NCBI RefSeq assembly: GCF_003610455.1 | Contig: NZ_RAQK01000002.1 | Span: 124,001-188,000 of the forward strand | DNA from: Sulfitobacter guttiformis | Lineage (GTDB): Bacteria; Pseudomonadota; Alphaproteobacteria; Rhodobacterales; Rhodobacteraceae | Reading direction: 5' to 3' | DNA length: 64,000 nt | Shown here: piece by piece, positions 16,460 through 26,782 of the stretch | How the letters are laid out: each line of letters opens with the position of its first letter | Numbering within the stretch: the first letter of the stretch is position 1 | The notes under the pieces: generated by a model | Database searches by the model: none | Told to the model about the DNA's origin: nothing | What the model saw: the letters and a program-made list of their open reading frames with translations, nothing else | Position numbers and translations under genes: made by a program

Positions 16460-18634
16460 TCAAAGCGTGAGCAACCAATGATCGGTCGCGGAAAGCTCGG
16501 CTGTCGTTACGCCAATTAACAGCACACTATCATTTGCATCTAACTGGATAAGGACATCGGACCCTACATCCGTGGTTACGGTCAGCACAGCATCAGGATC
16601 AGCGAAGGCAAATGCCCCAATGTTCAGGATGTCGCCGCCCAAGATATCGAAATCTACAATTACATCTTCACCCGACCCGTCCATAAATATGAACTCGTCG
16701 GCACCAGTTCCTCCGGCCAGAAAATCATTGCCCGCCAATCCGGTAAGTACATCCTCACCAGCCGCTCCATTTAAGAATTCATCAGCTGCGGTGCCCATAA
16801 CGATGTCATTGGCAGCATATGCATCCGATGTGCCCGCAGGAGCCAAATCGCCAAGGTACATTAAGGTGTCAATATCGCTGTTCCAGGTGACATCACCAAG
16901 GATACCACCGTTAGGAAGGTCAGAGAAATCAACAAACATAGTGGTGTAGAGATCGCCCTGAGCAGGGCTTCCAACCAAATTGACGATGCTGGAATAGGTA
17001 ACAGTGACGGTCCCGCCCAAATCGTCGTAATCGCCCAAAAACTCGAATTCAAACCCAAAGCTTGACCCTAGCGTTGATCCTCCGAGAGGGTCGTCATCAA
17101 GTGTGTCGGTCGTATCGAATACCGAGCTGGCAGGGGCCAGGTCGATTCTGAGGGAGGCCAATTCTCTGGTCACCGTCAGTTCATGCTCGCTCCATCCGTA
17201 TGCCATCGTGATATAGGTCCCCTCAGCCCCGCCAAGAGTATACTGATCGTAGGCTTCCCAAGTTAGAGTCTCGAAGGTACCGTCAGCGTAGGTCGCAACG
17301 ATCACCGCGCCAGCGAGGTCGACGCCACGTGAAGATGTATCATCGCGAATGCCGAATATCGTTTCGCTTGGATTGGTATCAAGTCTTACTATCTCGACAA
17401 CCGGCGCTACGGGATCAGATGGATCAACGGGCACGGTGGGATCAACAGGGTCTACAGGGTCTACAGGAACAACCGGGTCGCTGCCGTCCGCTGTCCGCCA
17501 GACGGCATTCGTTTCAGAGACAACAAGTTCAAGACCTGTGTGGCTGATCTCCACACCTTCTGCGTCAGTACCTGTGACTGTGATCTCGTAAATATGGTCT
17601 CGATCTAGATCCCAGACCTCCGCATAAGAGGGTGTGAACCACGATTGATAGCTGACTTCGCCCGTCATGCTGTTTATCTGAAATATCGAAGCGTCTTCGC
17701 CGCCCAACGTGTAGGTGACGCCTTCAGTCGGGTCGACGGGATCGACAGGATCTACCGGATCAACAGGGGCAGTGCCGTCCACCGTCCGCCAGACGGCGTC
17801 GGTTTCCGATACAACAAGCTCAAGGTCCGTGCTGCTGACTTCGAGCCCCGCGCTGTCAAAGCCGATAACGATAACTTCGTAGATATGGTCGCGGTCCAAG
17901 TCCCAAATTTCCGCGTAGGAGGGCGCAAACCAGTTTTGATAGCTGACCTCACCTGTCGCAGCGTCGACTTGGAAGACTGATGCATCGTTGCCCGCCAACA
18001 CATAGCTTATCGCATTACCTGGGGCGGCGGGTTCAACTGGATCAACTGGATCAACTGGATCAACGGGGTCTACCGGATCACCAGGAGCTGCTTGCTCCGC
18101 CTCTGCGGCGCGCCAGACGGCATCAGTTTCAGAGACGACCAGCTCAAGATCTGCGCGGCTTAGCTCGGCTCCTGAACGATCCGCTTCAATCACTGTGACT
18201 TCATAGATGTGGTCACGGTCCGCGTCCCAGACCTCAGCGTAAGAGGGGATAAACCAGCTCTGGTAGCTGACCTCGCCTGTGGCCGCATCAATCTGGAAAA
18301 TCGCCGCATCTTCACCGCTCAGCGTGTAGACGCTTACATCACTTGGATCGCTCGGCGCGACAGCACCGCCTCCATCGATCTCTTGCCAGACAGCATCGGT
18401 TTCCGACACCACCAGCTCAAGTCCCACCCGACCGATTTCAACACCAGCGCCATTGGAGCCGATAACCGAAATCTCATAGACATGGTCCCGGTCCGTGTCC
18501 CAAACGTCGGCATATGACGGTGTGAACCAGTTCTGATAGCTGACTTCTCCTGTCGCTGCGTTTATCTGAAATATTGCCGCATCTTCACCGCTCAAAGAGT
18601 AAACGAGAGCATCTGGTAGATTGATAATAGGCAT
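16460..18634 (-). CDS. Large secreted repeat protein: four cadherin-like repeats plus RTX tail
   Basis: 724 residues with an AGGAGG ribosome-binding site just before the ATG. Four tandem repeats of about 75 residues (approx. 8-83, 105-175, 210-285, 305-380) share YxLSGEDAxxFxI, TGEVSYQ, a WFxPSYAEVWDxDRDHIYEV core and LELVVSETDAVW; the pattern is cadherin-like. They are joined by Pro-Val-Asp-Pro linkers of varying length. Residues about 400-620 form an unassigned beta-rich region, and the C terminus has two or three RTX nonapeptides (GLAGNDFLAGGTGADEF) followed by a serralysin-type module, predicting type I secretion. It probably acts as a calcium-dependent adhesin or matrix protein. Third such repeats at DNA level make it prone to recombination. 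Confidence 0.85.
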   Translation of the reverse strand: MPIINLPDALVYSLSGEDAAIFQINAATGEVSYQNWFTPSYADVWDTDRDHVYEISVIGSNGAGVEIGRVGLELVVSETDAVWQEIDGGGAVAPSDPSDVSVYTLSGEDAAIFQIDAATGEVSYQSWFIPSYAEVWDADRDHIYEVTVIEADRSGAELSRADLELVVSETDAVWRAAEAEQAAPGDPVDPVDPVDPVDPVEPAAPGNAISYVLAGNDASVFQVDAATGEVSYQNWFAPSYAEIWDLDRDHIYEVIVIGFDSAGLEVSSTDLELVVSETDAVWRTVDGTAPVDPVDPVDPVDPTEGVTYTLGGEDASIFQINSMTGEVSYQSWFTPSYAEVWDLDRDHIYEITVTGTDAEGVEISHTGLELVVSETNAVWRTADGSDPVVPVDPVDPVDPTVPVDPSDPVAPVVEIVRLDTNPSETIFGIRDDTSSRGVDLAGAVIVATYADGTFETLTWEAYDQYTLGGAEGTYITMAYGWSEHELTVTRELASLRIDLAPASSVFDTTDTLDDDPLGGSTLGSSFGFEFEFLGDYDDLGGTVTVTYSSIVNLVGSPAQGDLYTTMFVDFSDLPNGGILGDVTWNSDIDTLMYLGDLAPAGTSDAYAANDIVMGTAADEFLNGAAGEDVLTGLAGNDFLAGGTGADEFIFMDGSGEDVIVDFDILGGDILNIGAFAFADPDAVLTVTTDVGSDVLIQLDANDSVLLIGVTTAELSATDHWLLTL
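17397..18109 (-). repeat. Pro-Val-Asp-Pro linker repeats (tandem 9-base units)
   Basis: Three linker regions in the adhesin gene (about 17400-17480, 17725-17770 and 18025-18085) are built from short tandem units encoding PVD. On the plus strand they read as repeated ggatcaac and ggtctac variants. Unit numbers differ between linkers, so copy-number change by slippage is likely. Confidence 0.7.
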
Positions 18635-19583
18635 GGCAGACCTCCTAGATAGATCTCACTATCCTAGTGCGCTGATTTTCCACTCAGAGCTAGGGGAACA
18701 ATTGAAAACTTGAGCCATCTTATTAATAACTTGTTCTTAGCAAAGACTTTTATAAACGCCGCAAAAAATTCGTGTGTTGCAGCAATAGCATTAGAGCAAG
18801 CTAAATAGTGCCATTGTTTCCGCACCGTCACTACTTTCGCTGAAATTTATCCGCCCCGCCCGGATAGCGAATCCGCAATGACTTGTGAGTGCCCCGGCGA
18901 TAGATGTGATTGTTCTTAAAGAACGCGGCTTTCCGGTGCCGTTGCGATGTGCTGATCTAGGATTTTAGACGGTCTATAATGTGCATTTAAAACGTCTGCT
19001 TCCGTAGCATGCCAAAACTATCGTGTATGCGCCGCTAATAACCGGACTCCGCCCCCCTTACCGAATACTGCGCGTGTAAGGTATTAGCAGTTGCAGCCGT
19101 AGCGAAAGCTCGCTTTTTCCCGCATTGCAGATATTCTCCGCTTTAAAATGCTGCGCAATGTACCAACGAACGCTTTCGGGAAGCCGCACAGCAGCGACAG
19201 TGGTCTGAGCCAAGGTCCGGTATGGGGCGTTCGTGTTGATCGACAGCAGGGGCGGATTCCGGACCTTTGTTGAGAGTGCAAAATCTCATTGAGCGATGAA
19301 GTGAAGCCGACATTCGCTGCTGATGAACCTCCAGCAATCATTAAAGGTCAAGGCGGACGTCAAAATGCTAAAGGGGCGATATTTTCCCAGAAGATAAGGC
19401 GGTTGCGGCAAAGTAGTGGGAAACTAATCGGAGGCACACACTGTAGGGCCTATATCTGAGTGTGGATGTGCCAAAAACACGTCGGGTGCAGGCAAAAAAA
19501 ATCGCTTTTCGGGCTTTCCAGATCCACGAATTGCAATCGAATGCTACAGCCAATAGCTTTTAACGGAAACTGGAGTTGTATTG
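18635..19583. other. Intergenic region with a dispersed repeat
   Basis: No supported gene in 0.95 kb. It contains the dispersed intergenic element at 19165-19238 and a related piece at 19091-19130 (gcagccgtagcgaaagctcg). The remainder is not recognised. Confidence 0.5.
19165..19238 (+). repeat. Dispersed intergenic element, copy A
   Basis: The stretch aligns with 38600-38676: both contain gaacg/gaatg..., cttt[c/g]ggga, aagccgcac, gcagc, then ggtccg or agtccg, tggg and cgttc in the same order and spacing. No open frame is shared, so this is a repeated non-coding or decayed element. Confidence 0.6.
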
Positions 19584-20206
19584 ATGTTCTACTTCGATCT
19601 CACGAACAGGTCGTCCCCTGACAAGTTCCGAGATGTGGTAACCGCAACGCTTTCCTTAGCAGCATTGCTTTTCTTTGTACCCGCAGCCTAAACGGACGGG
19701 GAATTCCTGAAATCGACTTGTCGGAAACAACCTCCGCCGGAACCATCAGCATCGCGCGCGGGCCGCTGAAATATGGCGCAAGCGCAGTATCCTACGAAGA
19801 CGGAAGCATCTCCAAGTTGAGCGCGACGTACAAACTGCCGATCGGCGAACAATTCCCCACTCTTCGGCTTGGCCCCGCCCTTGGTTATGTCAAGGAAGAC
19901 GGGGCTGACGGGTCAGTCAAGACAGGGATTAAGCTGGTAGCGGAACGCGACATTCCGACCGATTTTGGCAGCGTCTTCCTGCTGGCTGATCTCAACAGTA
20001 TAGACAGTTCCTGGTTCGCTCTGGCGCAGGTTGGGCTGCCCAAGCTCGGCCTTGCCATTGAACTGTCTCATGGAGACAGCGAAACTTATTCAGAGACATC
20101 GCTCGCCTTTGCGAAACGGCTCGGTGACGGCCCGACAAGTCTCTGCGCAGGCTACAGGTTCGATGCCGACGAAGTGTTCGTCGGGTTGTCCATCAACACC
20201 TTCTGA
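19584..20206 (+). pseudogene. Frameshifted exported protein of the cellulose locus
   Basis: ATG 19584 begins a signal-peptide-like segment (TLSLAALLFFVPAA near residue 35) that hits TAA at 19689. The protein continues one frame over as GIPEIDLSETTSAG and runs to 20206, giving a beta-rich 160-residue domain (LSATYKLPIGEQFPTLRLGP, VGLSINTF at the end) that looks like an outer-membrane or periplasmic beta protein. Joining the two needs a single-base shift near 19688. Translation could alternatively start at TTG 19718, but that would lose the signal peptide. Function unknown; it precedes the sensor relic and the cellulose synthase relic. Confidence 0.6.
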
Positions 20207-20216
20207 AAGGAGTACC

Positions 20217-21312
20217 ATGACAGACCAGACCACAACCTACCCTCGCATGACACTTCCTCGCGCGGTGTACAGCTTCGTGCTTCTTGGTATGATTGCAGTG
20301 GGCCTGATCGCTGTCGTCATGTTAAACACGCGGGCTTTGATACTCGTAAACGAGACATTGAACCGTGCCGTGCGTCTCAGGACCGAAGGCTGCGGGCGAA
20401 AGTCTCGCCCGCAGCCTTCATCCGGACTGGAGAAACCTCAAATTCCTGGCAAGCAAGGTCGCAGAAAAAGATGCGGGGACAGTCACAGGTCTGATGGATG
20501 GGATGCGCGGTGACGGGCAGCGGATCAGCTGGATCGGCTATGCCGACGTCAACGGCAGGGTGTTGCAGGCATCCGACAATCTGCTGGTGGGCGAGGAAGT
20601 GAACCAACGCCCCTGGTCCCGCAACGGCTTGCGGGAACCCTACGCAGGTGTTGTTCATGAGGCAGTGCTGCTGGCGAAACTCATTGCCTGCGACCAGACG
20701 GCAGGATTGCGCTTTGTTGATCTGGCAATCCCGGTTAAGCGGGCAGGTGGACAGGTTCTTGGCGTGGTCGGGATGCATATTTACTTTGCGTGGGCCGAGC
20801 GGTTTCTGAAAGAGGAGGCCGCAGCGCTGGCGCTCAGCCTATATCTGTCCGGTTCGGATGGGCAGATCATCGTCTCAACGACTTGATCGGTGCCGACCGA
20901 GCAAGAGGTTCGGATATTGCGTGCTGCACAGCCTGCGAACCAGACGGCGACGCGCGAGGTATGGCCGGACGGAATATTCTTTTTTTCGTCTCTGGTGCCG
21001 CAAGTCGGTTATCAGGATCTGCCAAGTTTCGGGTGGCGGTTGATTGGCCGACTGAATGCCAACCAGTTCACGGACGGGCTTGTCTGGCTGCGTGGTGCGT
21101 GGTTCATCGGGCTGTTCGTGATGTTCGCAGCAATTGCCACCATTACAGCGGTTTTCGTCCTAACCTTTATCCGTCCTTTCGAAGAACTGGGCAGGTCAGC
21201 CGAACAGATCGCTGCAGGTGAGGAAATCTATCCTCCTGATTTAAGACGCACCCGCGAGATGGCACAATTGTCTGCGGCGCTTGCCCGGATCGAAGCCGTG
21301 CGAGAATCCTGA
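20217..21312 (+). pseudogene. Membrane sensor relic (Cache and HAMP domains), frameshifted
   Basis: Three frames together encode one sensor. Residues 1-55 (from 20217) include a transmembrane helix (AVYSFVLLGMIAVGLIAVVML). A second frame (about 20380-20886) gives a periplasmic Cache-like domain with WIGYADVNGRVLQASDNLL and FVDLAIPVKRAGGQVLGVVG. A third (about 20888-21312) gives the rest, with a second helix and a HAMP-like RPFEELGRSAEQIAAGEEI. It stops right after the HAMP domain, so any GGDEF or kinase output domain is missing. At least two frameshifts; surely non-functional as read. Confidence 0.7.
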
Positions 21313-21355
21313 GGCGATAGGCCAATTTTTGCTTCCCCTCCACATTTGGCGCAGT

Positions 21356-23382
21356 TCAGGGCGAATGCGAGTTAAAAGACAGCCTGCGCGCGATGTCCCT
21401 TAGCATTGCCGTTGTGCGAACCCGTGCGACCCAAGGCATGTTACCCTCGGCATAAAAGCGCAGCAGCAGTGCCTCACATTGGGCTTCAGACGGCAACAGG
21501 TGCAGGCGTGCGCCGTCTGGCAGTGTCGCGATGACATAGGCCTCGACCTCGCCGACATCGCGGATTTTTAGTTGCCCGCGCGTGCCCTCGGGATAGGGAT
21601 GCCCGCGCAGGCGCACGGTGTCGGATTTCAAGGACGTAATCCACGGATCACGTCGTCGCTGCCCGGTGTCGAAGGTCGCCTTCTCGGGTGCGTCCGCCAC
21701 ATGGCGTGCGCGGCGTGGCAACTCGATACAGGCGATCACAGCAACGCTGAGCACGAACAGGTTGTAAATCGTCCAGAACAGCACCACCCATTTGCCATTG
21801 CCATTGCCATTGCCATTGCCATTGCCATTGCCATTGCCATCGCCATCGCCAGCGTCGTTGAGTGCGAAGCGATCCGAAAAAATGCCGATAGCAAGTCCCA
21901 GCAGCGTCAGCATTAGCAGCACCGCGAACGGGGCCATCATACGCCATTGAACGACAATGCGGGTGCGGTCCCCGCCTTTGGCCGTCACGCTGAACGGATG
22001 GCCCTTGGGCTTGATCAACCCAACAATCGCGGCGTGACTGATGGGGATGGCTCCGATCAACTGGTTGACATCGTTCAGGATCGGCACAACCATCCCGCTG
22101 CTGAGCGTGTTCAGGACGATCAGAATCCAAAGGTAGTAGGCCCCAAAATAGCTGATCACGTCCGGCAAGCGTGCATCGACCACAGTGACGTTGCCGAACC
22201 AGTAGAGCAGTGGGTAGACGATGGCCGCCAGCCGGAAGGGAAAGGTGGTCAACCAGTAAAAAACTGAATCTACCACGCTCCAGCGGTCACGCCATCGCAG
22301 TTTGTTTGTACCCAGTGGGCCAAGGTGGGACCGCGCGATCTGCATCAGCCCCAGACACCAGCGCGCGCGTTGGGTCACGTATTCCTTCAGGCCTTCAGGG
22401 GCGAGCCCCTCAGTCAGCGGTTCGGCCAGATAGACCGATTTCCAGCCCGCGTTTTGCAAAGTAAGCGTCAACATGAAGTCTTCGGTGATGCTTTCGGTGG
22501 GCAGGCCGCCAATTTCCTTAAGCGCCGACCAGCGCACCATCGAAGAGGTCCCACAGCAAAACGCGATGCCCCAAACGTCCCTGCAAGGCTGCATGTGATC
22601 AAAGAAAAACCGTTGGTCATCTGTGTACGAACGGCTGAGCCCCAAATTGTGTTGGACAGGATCGACGTTAAAAAAGTGTTGTGGCGTCTGCACCAGCCCC
22701 ACGTACGGGTTGTGAAACAGTGCCATCGACCGCGATATGAACCCACGATGGGCCACAAAATCTGCGTCGAGGACGTCGACGAATTCGGGGGGTACAGTAT
22801 CGGCTTCCAACTGCGCCAGCGTGTAGTTTATGTTGCCAGCCTTGGACCCCTTGTTGTCGGGACGGCGCACAAACGCACCTGTTGGCTCGCGCAGTAGTCG
22901 CGCAGCCAGTCGCGGCGGCCATCATCTAGCACGATGACCTCTTTGTTGTCGTGGCGCAGCGATTTCGCGCCGATCACCGTTCGCTCCAGAACGTCCAGAG
23001 TCTCGTTACATGTGGCGATCAGGATCGCGACCTTGGGGCTGTTGACATCCCACCAGCCCGCGTTTTCCGTCGCCTCTTCGCTGCGTCCGCGATGCCGCGT
23101 CATGATAAGGAACGCGCTCGTCGAGCCGACCAGCGCCAGCATTTCCAGCGCCAGAAGCGACCAGCTTGCCAGCATGTCCATCGTCAGACCAAAGGGCGCA
23201 ACCGTCTGGGTGATCCGCCAGAACGCATACCGCCCGGCAAGAAGTGCTGCGAAGGCGACCAGCAAGGACCGTTGAAAGGTGCTTTGACGGTCCACCACAA
23301 AGGGCAGGATCAATCCGACAACCGCGAGCATCAGCAAAATCGTGAAGCTGGACTGGACCTCGCTGAGATGCGGAAAGCTCAT
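21356..23382 (-). pseudogene. Cellulose synthase-like glycosyltransferase (BcsA type), frameshifted
   Basis: Two frames join near 22860. The 5' part (from ATG 23382) has four transmembrane segments and the start of a GT2 domain (VAILIATCNETLDVLERT, VIVLDDGRRDWL). The 3' part (to 21356) supplies VLDADFVAHRGF (DxD), the TED motif in ESITEDFML and QRARWCLG (QxxRW), then helices and a PilZ-like end. This is the layout of a processive family 2 enzyme polymerising UDP-glucose at the inner membrane. Only one frameshift is needed, so the loss may be recent, or a sequence error. A tract of Gly-Asn repeats encoded by a hexanucleotide repeat lies at about residue 345 of the 3' frame. Confidence 0.8.
21795..21848 (+). 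repeat. Hexanucleotide microsatellite (CCATTG)7 (CCATCG)2
   Basis: Seven exact CCATTG units followed by two CCATCG units. On the coding minus strand these give Gly-Asn and Gly-Asp dipeptides between two membrane segments of the glycosyltransferase relic. Units of six keep the frame. Confidence 0.9.
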
Positions 23383-23386
23383 TGGT

Positions 23387-24553
23387 TCAGAACAACCGGC
23401 GGAGCCAGTCAAGCGGCCGCCTGTCAAAGAACACCCGGCCCGTGCGCCCGACCGCGCAGCCCAGTTCGGGATCTTCATGCAGCCCTCCCACCAGCAAGGA
23501 CACGTCATAGCGTTCGAGGTGCTTGCTGCTGGGCGCAACCGCAAGATTTCGATAGATTGTCGCGGCGCCAGTACCTGCAAGCCGCAGCACGGTCGCTTCA
23601 AAGACGCGAGAACTCCCCAAGAGGCGGAATTCGGCGCTCTGGCCCGCCGTAAGTGTATTATAAACACCTTCGCTGACCGACAGATTCACCATGACCGACC
23701 CGCAATCGACCAGTTTCAGAACCGGATCACCACGTTCCAGTTACTCGCCGTCTGCTGCCAGCACCTCCCAGACCAACCCGTCGACCGATGCAGACAGATC
23801 TCCCCCGGTTAGCCCGTTTACACGCTCGCGTTCCCGGCCGATGCGTTTTGTAACGGCTGCCTGTTGCGCTTGGACATCTGAAACCGACGCCTGGCAGGCG
23901 GCCATTTCGCTGCGCAGTTCAACTGCGCGCTGCTCGGCAATCGGAGCATCGTTTCACCCGTCTCCGAGGAACACACCTGCCTGTGCCGCGCGCAGAGCAA
24001 CTTCCAGCACCTCGACGCGTTCACGCGCGTGATCCAGCGCCAGCGCCGGAAATCTTCTGCGCCCGGCAGTTGTTCGGTATCGCCGCCCACGGCATCCACA
24101 GCCGCGCTTACATCACTTGCGTCGCCCCGTTCATCGATCAGCCCAAGCCGCTTACGGGCATGTTGCAGCCGTATCTCCAGTTCCTCGACCCGGTTCTCGG
24201 AATACACCGACGACCGCTCCTACAGGCCTGACAGGATCTCGCGTGAGGAGGCCGCGTAGCTGGTCAGGCGGTTGATTTCAGACGCGAGATAGTCCTGTTC
24301 CAGAAGAAGCTCCGTTCAGCCGGACCGAGTCGACAAGAGGGACAGTTACCGACGCCAGCACCTCGCCCTTACTAACACGCGCACCAAGCGCCCGAGCAGG
24401 CATCGCAATCTGACCCGCGACGTCGTTGCGGATAGTTATAAGACGGCCATTGATAAAGGCATTGTCGCCCGCGCTCGACATCTATTCGCCAACGATGATC
24501 TAGAGCGCGACTACAATTGCGAGAATGCCGATGGTAAGACGGGAATATTTCAT
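23387..24553 (-). pseudogene. HlyD/AcrA-type membrane fusion protein, multiply broken
   Basis: ATG 24553 starts MKYSRLTIGILAIVVAL, an inner-membrane anchor, but stop codons follow almost at once (IIVGE then stop). Later frames give a biotinyl-lipoyl-like start (NGRLITIRNDVAGQIAMPAR, ALGARVSKGEVLASV), a coiled-coil region about 23820-24200 and a C-terminal beta domain ending LLGSSRVFEATVLRLAG... to 23387. The order fits a periplasmic adaptor protein, as found in Roseobacter cellulose or exopolysaccharide loci between the hydrolase and the synthase. Several frameshifts and stops; pseudogene. Confidence 0.65.
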
Positions 24554-24656
24554 GGAAGGGCCTCACTCGTATTGGTGGTTTATACTCAACCGTGACTCGT
24601 AACCAGCGGCCTGCAAGCCAAGAAAACGTCCTTCGAATCCATGCGAAACTCTAAGA

Positions 24657-25693
24657 CTATGGTTTGCAAGCACTGCCTTCGCGGGACGCAAGTATTGTTA
24701 GCAGCTCAAGTGTTGCTGGATAATAGGGCTGATCGTGCAATGCGCCCTCTGCTTCTTCTGGGTGTCTGCAGGTCGCAAGTTCAGCGAGTGCAGTGTAGCC
24801 CGCAAAATTACTCTGCTCCTGGACTTCACCGGCAAGTGTCATCATGACCGCAACATGACCCGCAAGGTCGGCGCGTGCCATCATATCGGCGCTGCGTTTC
24901 ACCGCCGCATGCTCCGCGTTCCGCGACCAGACAAGGTAAAGCTGGACGCGATTTGCATCATAGCCTGACAGGTAGTCGTGTTCTACCGGCGCTGCAAATC
25001 CGCCGGGCGTCACGTCTACCCAATTAGGCACCGCATCGAATGCGGCCCGCTCGGCAAGGACGGTCTCCCCGTGATCTGCTGCTGCAATCAACTCGGAGCG
25101 CGCGGCCGCGTCCCCAAGCTCGCGCAGGGCACGGGGCATGATCTAGGAGGGGTTAATCAGAACACGCTTCGCTTCGTCGCGGGCCCCGCTGCCGCGTCTC
25201 AGCAAAGGCGATCGGGGCACGCGAGGATCAGGGTGTAGGCAAACAGTGGCTATGTCACGTGCAATATCTTCCGTTTGACCTGTCCATTCCGTCCAGCCTG
25301 AATCCCGCGCGGCCCGCAGCAAGGCCCATGCTCGAAACAGGTCCCGTTGGTTACTGTCACCTGATCTTCGGGTGCCACGCCTCTGCCTTCACGCCAGCGC
25401 CAAGCCGTCAAATGATCTTGTCGAACCAGCAGATTTGCCTGCGTCTATCCTTCTATCAGTTGAAATGCGGACCGGTCGTCGTTGGCCTGTGCCAACAAAG
25501 CCCCAAAACCCTGCCCCTCAGAATGACTAATCCCGCCGTTGCCGTCGTCAATGATCCTTCCGTCACCTGATAGGAACCGGCCTTTCCAAGCCGACCAAGC
25601 ATTCACATCATACTCTGCGGCGTGCGCCGACGCAGTCCCCACGAAAGCAAGGAGATAGAGAGCCGATGCTTTTAGAGCAGTTCGCCGATCCAT
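24657..25693 (-). pseudogene. Family 8 glycoside hydrolase (BcsZ-like endoglucanase), broken
   Basis: ATG 25693 begins MDRRTALKASALYLLAFVGT, a signal peptide with twin Arg. The mature start reads WSAWKGRFLSGDGRIIDDGN, then ISHSEGQGFGALLAQANDD, containing the Glu of family 8 cellulases (the SEGQG motif). The frame stops at 25445; the middle is scrambled; the C-terminal half resumes in 24657-25139 with LSGYDANRVQLYLVWS, the family's substrate-cleft motif. BcsZ trims cellulose in the periplasm. It heads the minus-strand order hydrolase, adaptor, synthase. Confidence 0.75.
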
Positions 25694-26098
25694 GAAAAAC
25701 CTTTGTCTACCTTTAGCAACTGTATTTCTCAGACACGCCAAGAAATACAGTTGCTCATTTGAAAAAGTATGCATCAACCGCTGCCTACGAAAGACCGCTT
25801 CTGAGGAGCCATTCCGCAGCGACGAAAGCGAAGATGAACGTCCACTCCGGGCCGTGATCGCCTTGGGCGATCTGCTGCGGAGGTTTCCCACTGCGCCGCG
25901 GATATTGGTCGATCCAAGCAGAGCAGCAGGCACAGCTTCCGGGTGTCAGCTTGGCACCCTAAACTTTGAGAGCGCCCTCGGCGCGCCGAAGACTTCTTTG
26001 GGCTCTGCGTAGGCGCTTTTGTCGCCAAGCCATGGACTTGGGCAGCAGGCCACAGGACCAGGGGGTCAGCTTCGTGCAGGCCCGTTCTCAAGAAAACC
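25694..26098. other. Region upstream of the hydrolase relic, with a long hairpin
   Basis: No gene supported. It contains the 15-bp inverted repeat at 25715-25755. GC-rich frames on both strands here lack starts with ribosome-binding sites. Confidence 0.45.
25715..25755. repeat. Perfect 15-bp inverted repeat (hairpin)
   Basis: AGCAACTGTATTTCT and its exact complement AGAAATACAGTTGCT are separated by 11 bases. It lies 22 bases upstream of the hydrolase relic start, in its 5' leader on the minus strand. It could be a regulatory hairpin, a terminator for upstream transcription or the relic of a mobile element. Confidence 0.75.
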
Positions 26099-26770
26099 TT
26101 AGCTTCGGATGGCCACCTCAAGGCCGAAGACGTCAGCCGCCGATTTACCCGAGGCGAGTGCGCTGATCAATTCGGCTTCGCGGGTGAGCTTGGCTTCGGC
26201 ACCGGCGATAAAGGTCCTGACGGCCTGAGGAGACAACGCAACGAGACCATCGTCGTCACCGATCACCAGATCCCCCGGCGCAACAAGGCAGCCGCCGATA
26301 ACGACGGGCAGGTTGACGGCGCCGCGCTCTGCGCTGATCGGGCCACGTGGCGTGATCCACCGCGAAAAGACCGGGAAATCGTCCCAGCCGCCGAGTGTTC
26401 CCGCGTCACGGATGGCGCCGTCGCAGATCAGGCCGGCAACGCCCTTGTTGCGCAGGTGTCCACCCAGAATGTCGCCTATCATGGCCGTATCGCAGTGGCC
26501 ACCTGCGTCGATCACCAGAACCTGACCCCTTTCGATTACGTCGAGCGCGTGCAGGACCGCGCCGAAATCGGGTGCCTCGCAGCGCACGGTGAAGGCCTGA
26601 CCGAAAAGCTTGGGTTGCAGGCCTGCGGGCCGGAGCGGGCGGATTGCAGTGTCGATCTGACCGGCGCCGAGGACGAGATCAACGGCGATCGTTGTGGGGA
26701 CCCGAACCCAGCGGGCGATCTCGGCAGGTGTGAGGTCAGAGGGCGGTGGGGCGTGAAGCGTGACTGTCAT
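26099..26770 (-). CDS. RraA-family protein / 4-hydroxy-4-methyl-2-oxoglutarate aldolase-like
   Basis: 223 residues of the RraA fold. Conserved features: TIAVDLVLGAGQIDTAIRPL, GQAFTVRCEAPDF, VLVIDAGGHCDTAMIGDILG and GVAGLICDGAIRDAGTL, where the D-G-x-x-R-D segment holds the metal/pyruvate-binding Arg and Asp of the HMG/CHA aldolases. Members either cleave 4-carboxy-4-hydroxy-2-oxoadipate-like acids to pyruvate or act as RNase E inhibitors; alphaproteobacterial copies beside catabolic genes are usually aldolase-like. It lies 12 bases downstream of the aminotransferase, so they form one operon. Confidence 0.82.
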   Translation of the reverse strand: MTVTLHAPPPSDLTPAEIARWVRVPTTIAVDLVLGAGQIDTAIRPLRPAGLQPKLFGQAFTVRCEAPDFGAVLHALDVIERGQVLVIDAGGHCDTAMIGDILGGHLRNKGVAGLICDGAIRDAGTLGGWDDFPVFSRWITPRGPISAERGAVNLPVVIGGCLVAPGDLVIGDDDGLVALSPQAVRTFIAGAEAKLTREAELISALASGKSAADVFGLEVAIRS

Positions 26771-26782
26771 GGTACCTCTAGT

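Noticed and set aside
17397..18109. Recurring blocks in the adhesin gene could suggest a CRISPR or IS repeat
   Set aside because: They encode in-frame protein repeats and PVD linkers.
21795..21848. Short regular repeats could suggest a CRISPR array
   Set aside because: Units are 6 bases without spacers; it is a microsatellite in coding sequence.
25774..26121. A 115-codon minus-strand frame before the hydrolase relic
   Set aside because: Arg/Ser-rich composition of a shadow frame; overlaps the RraA-like gene end.
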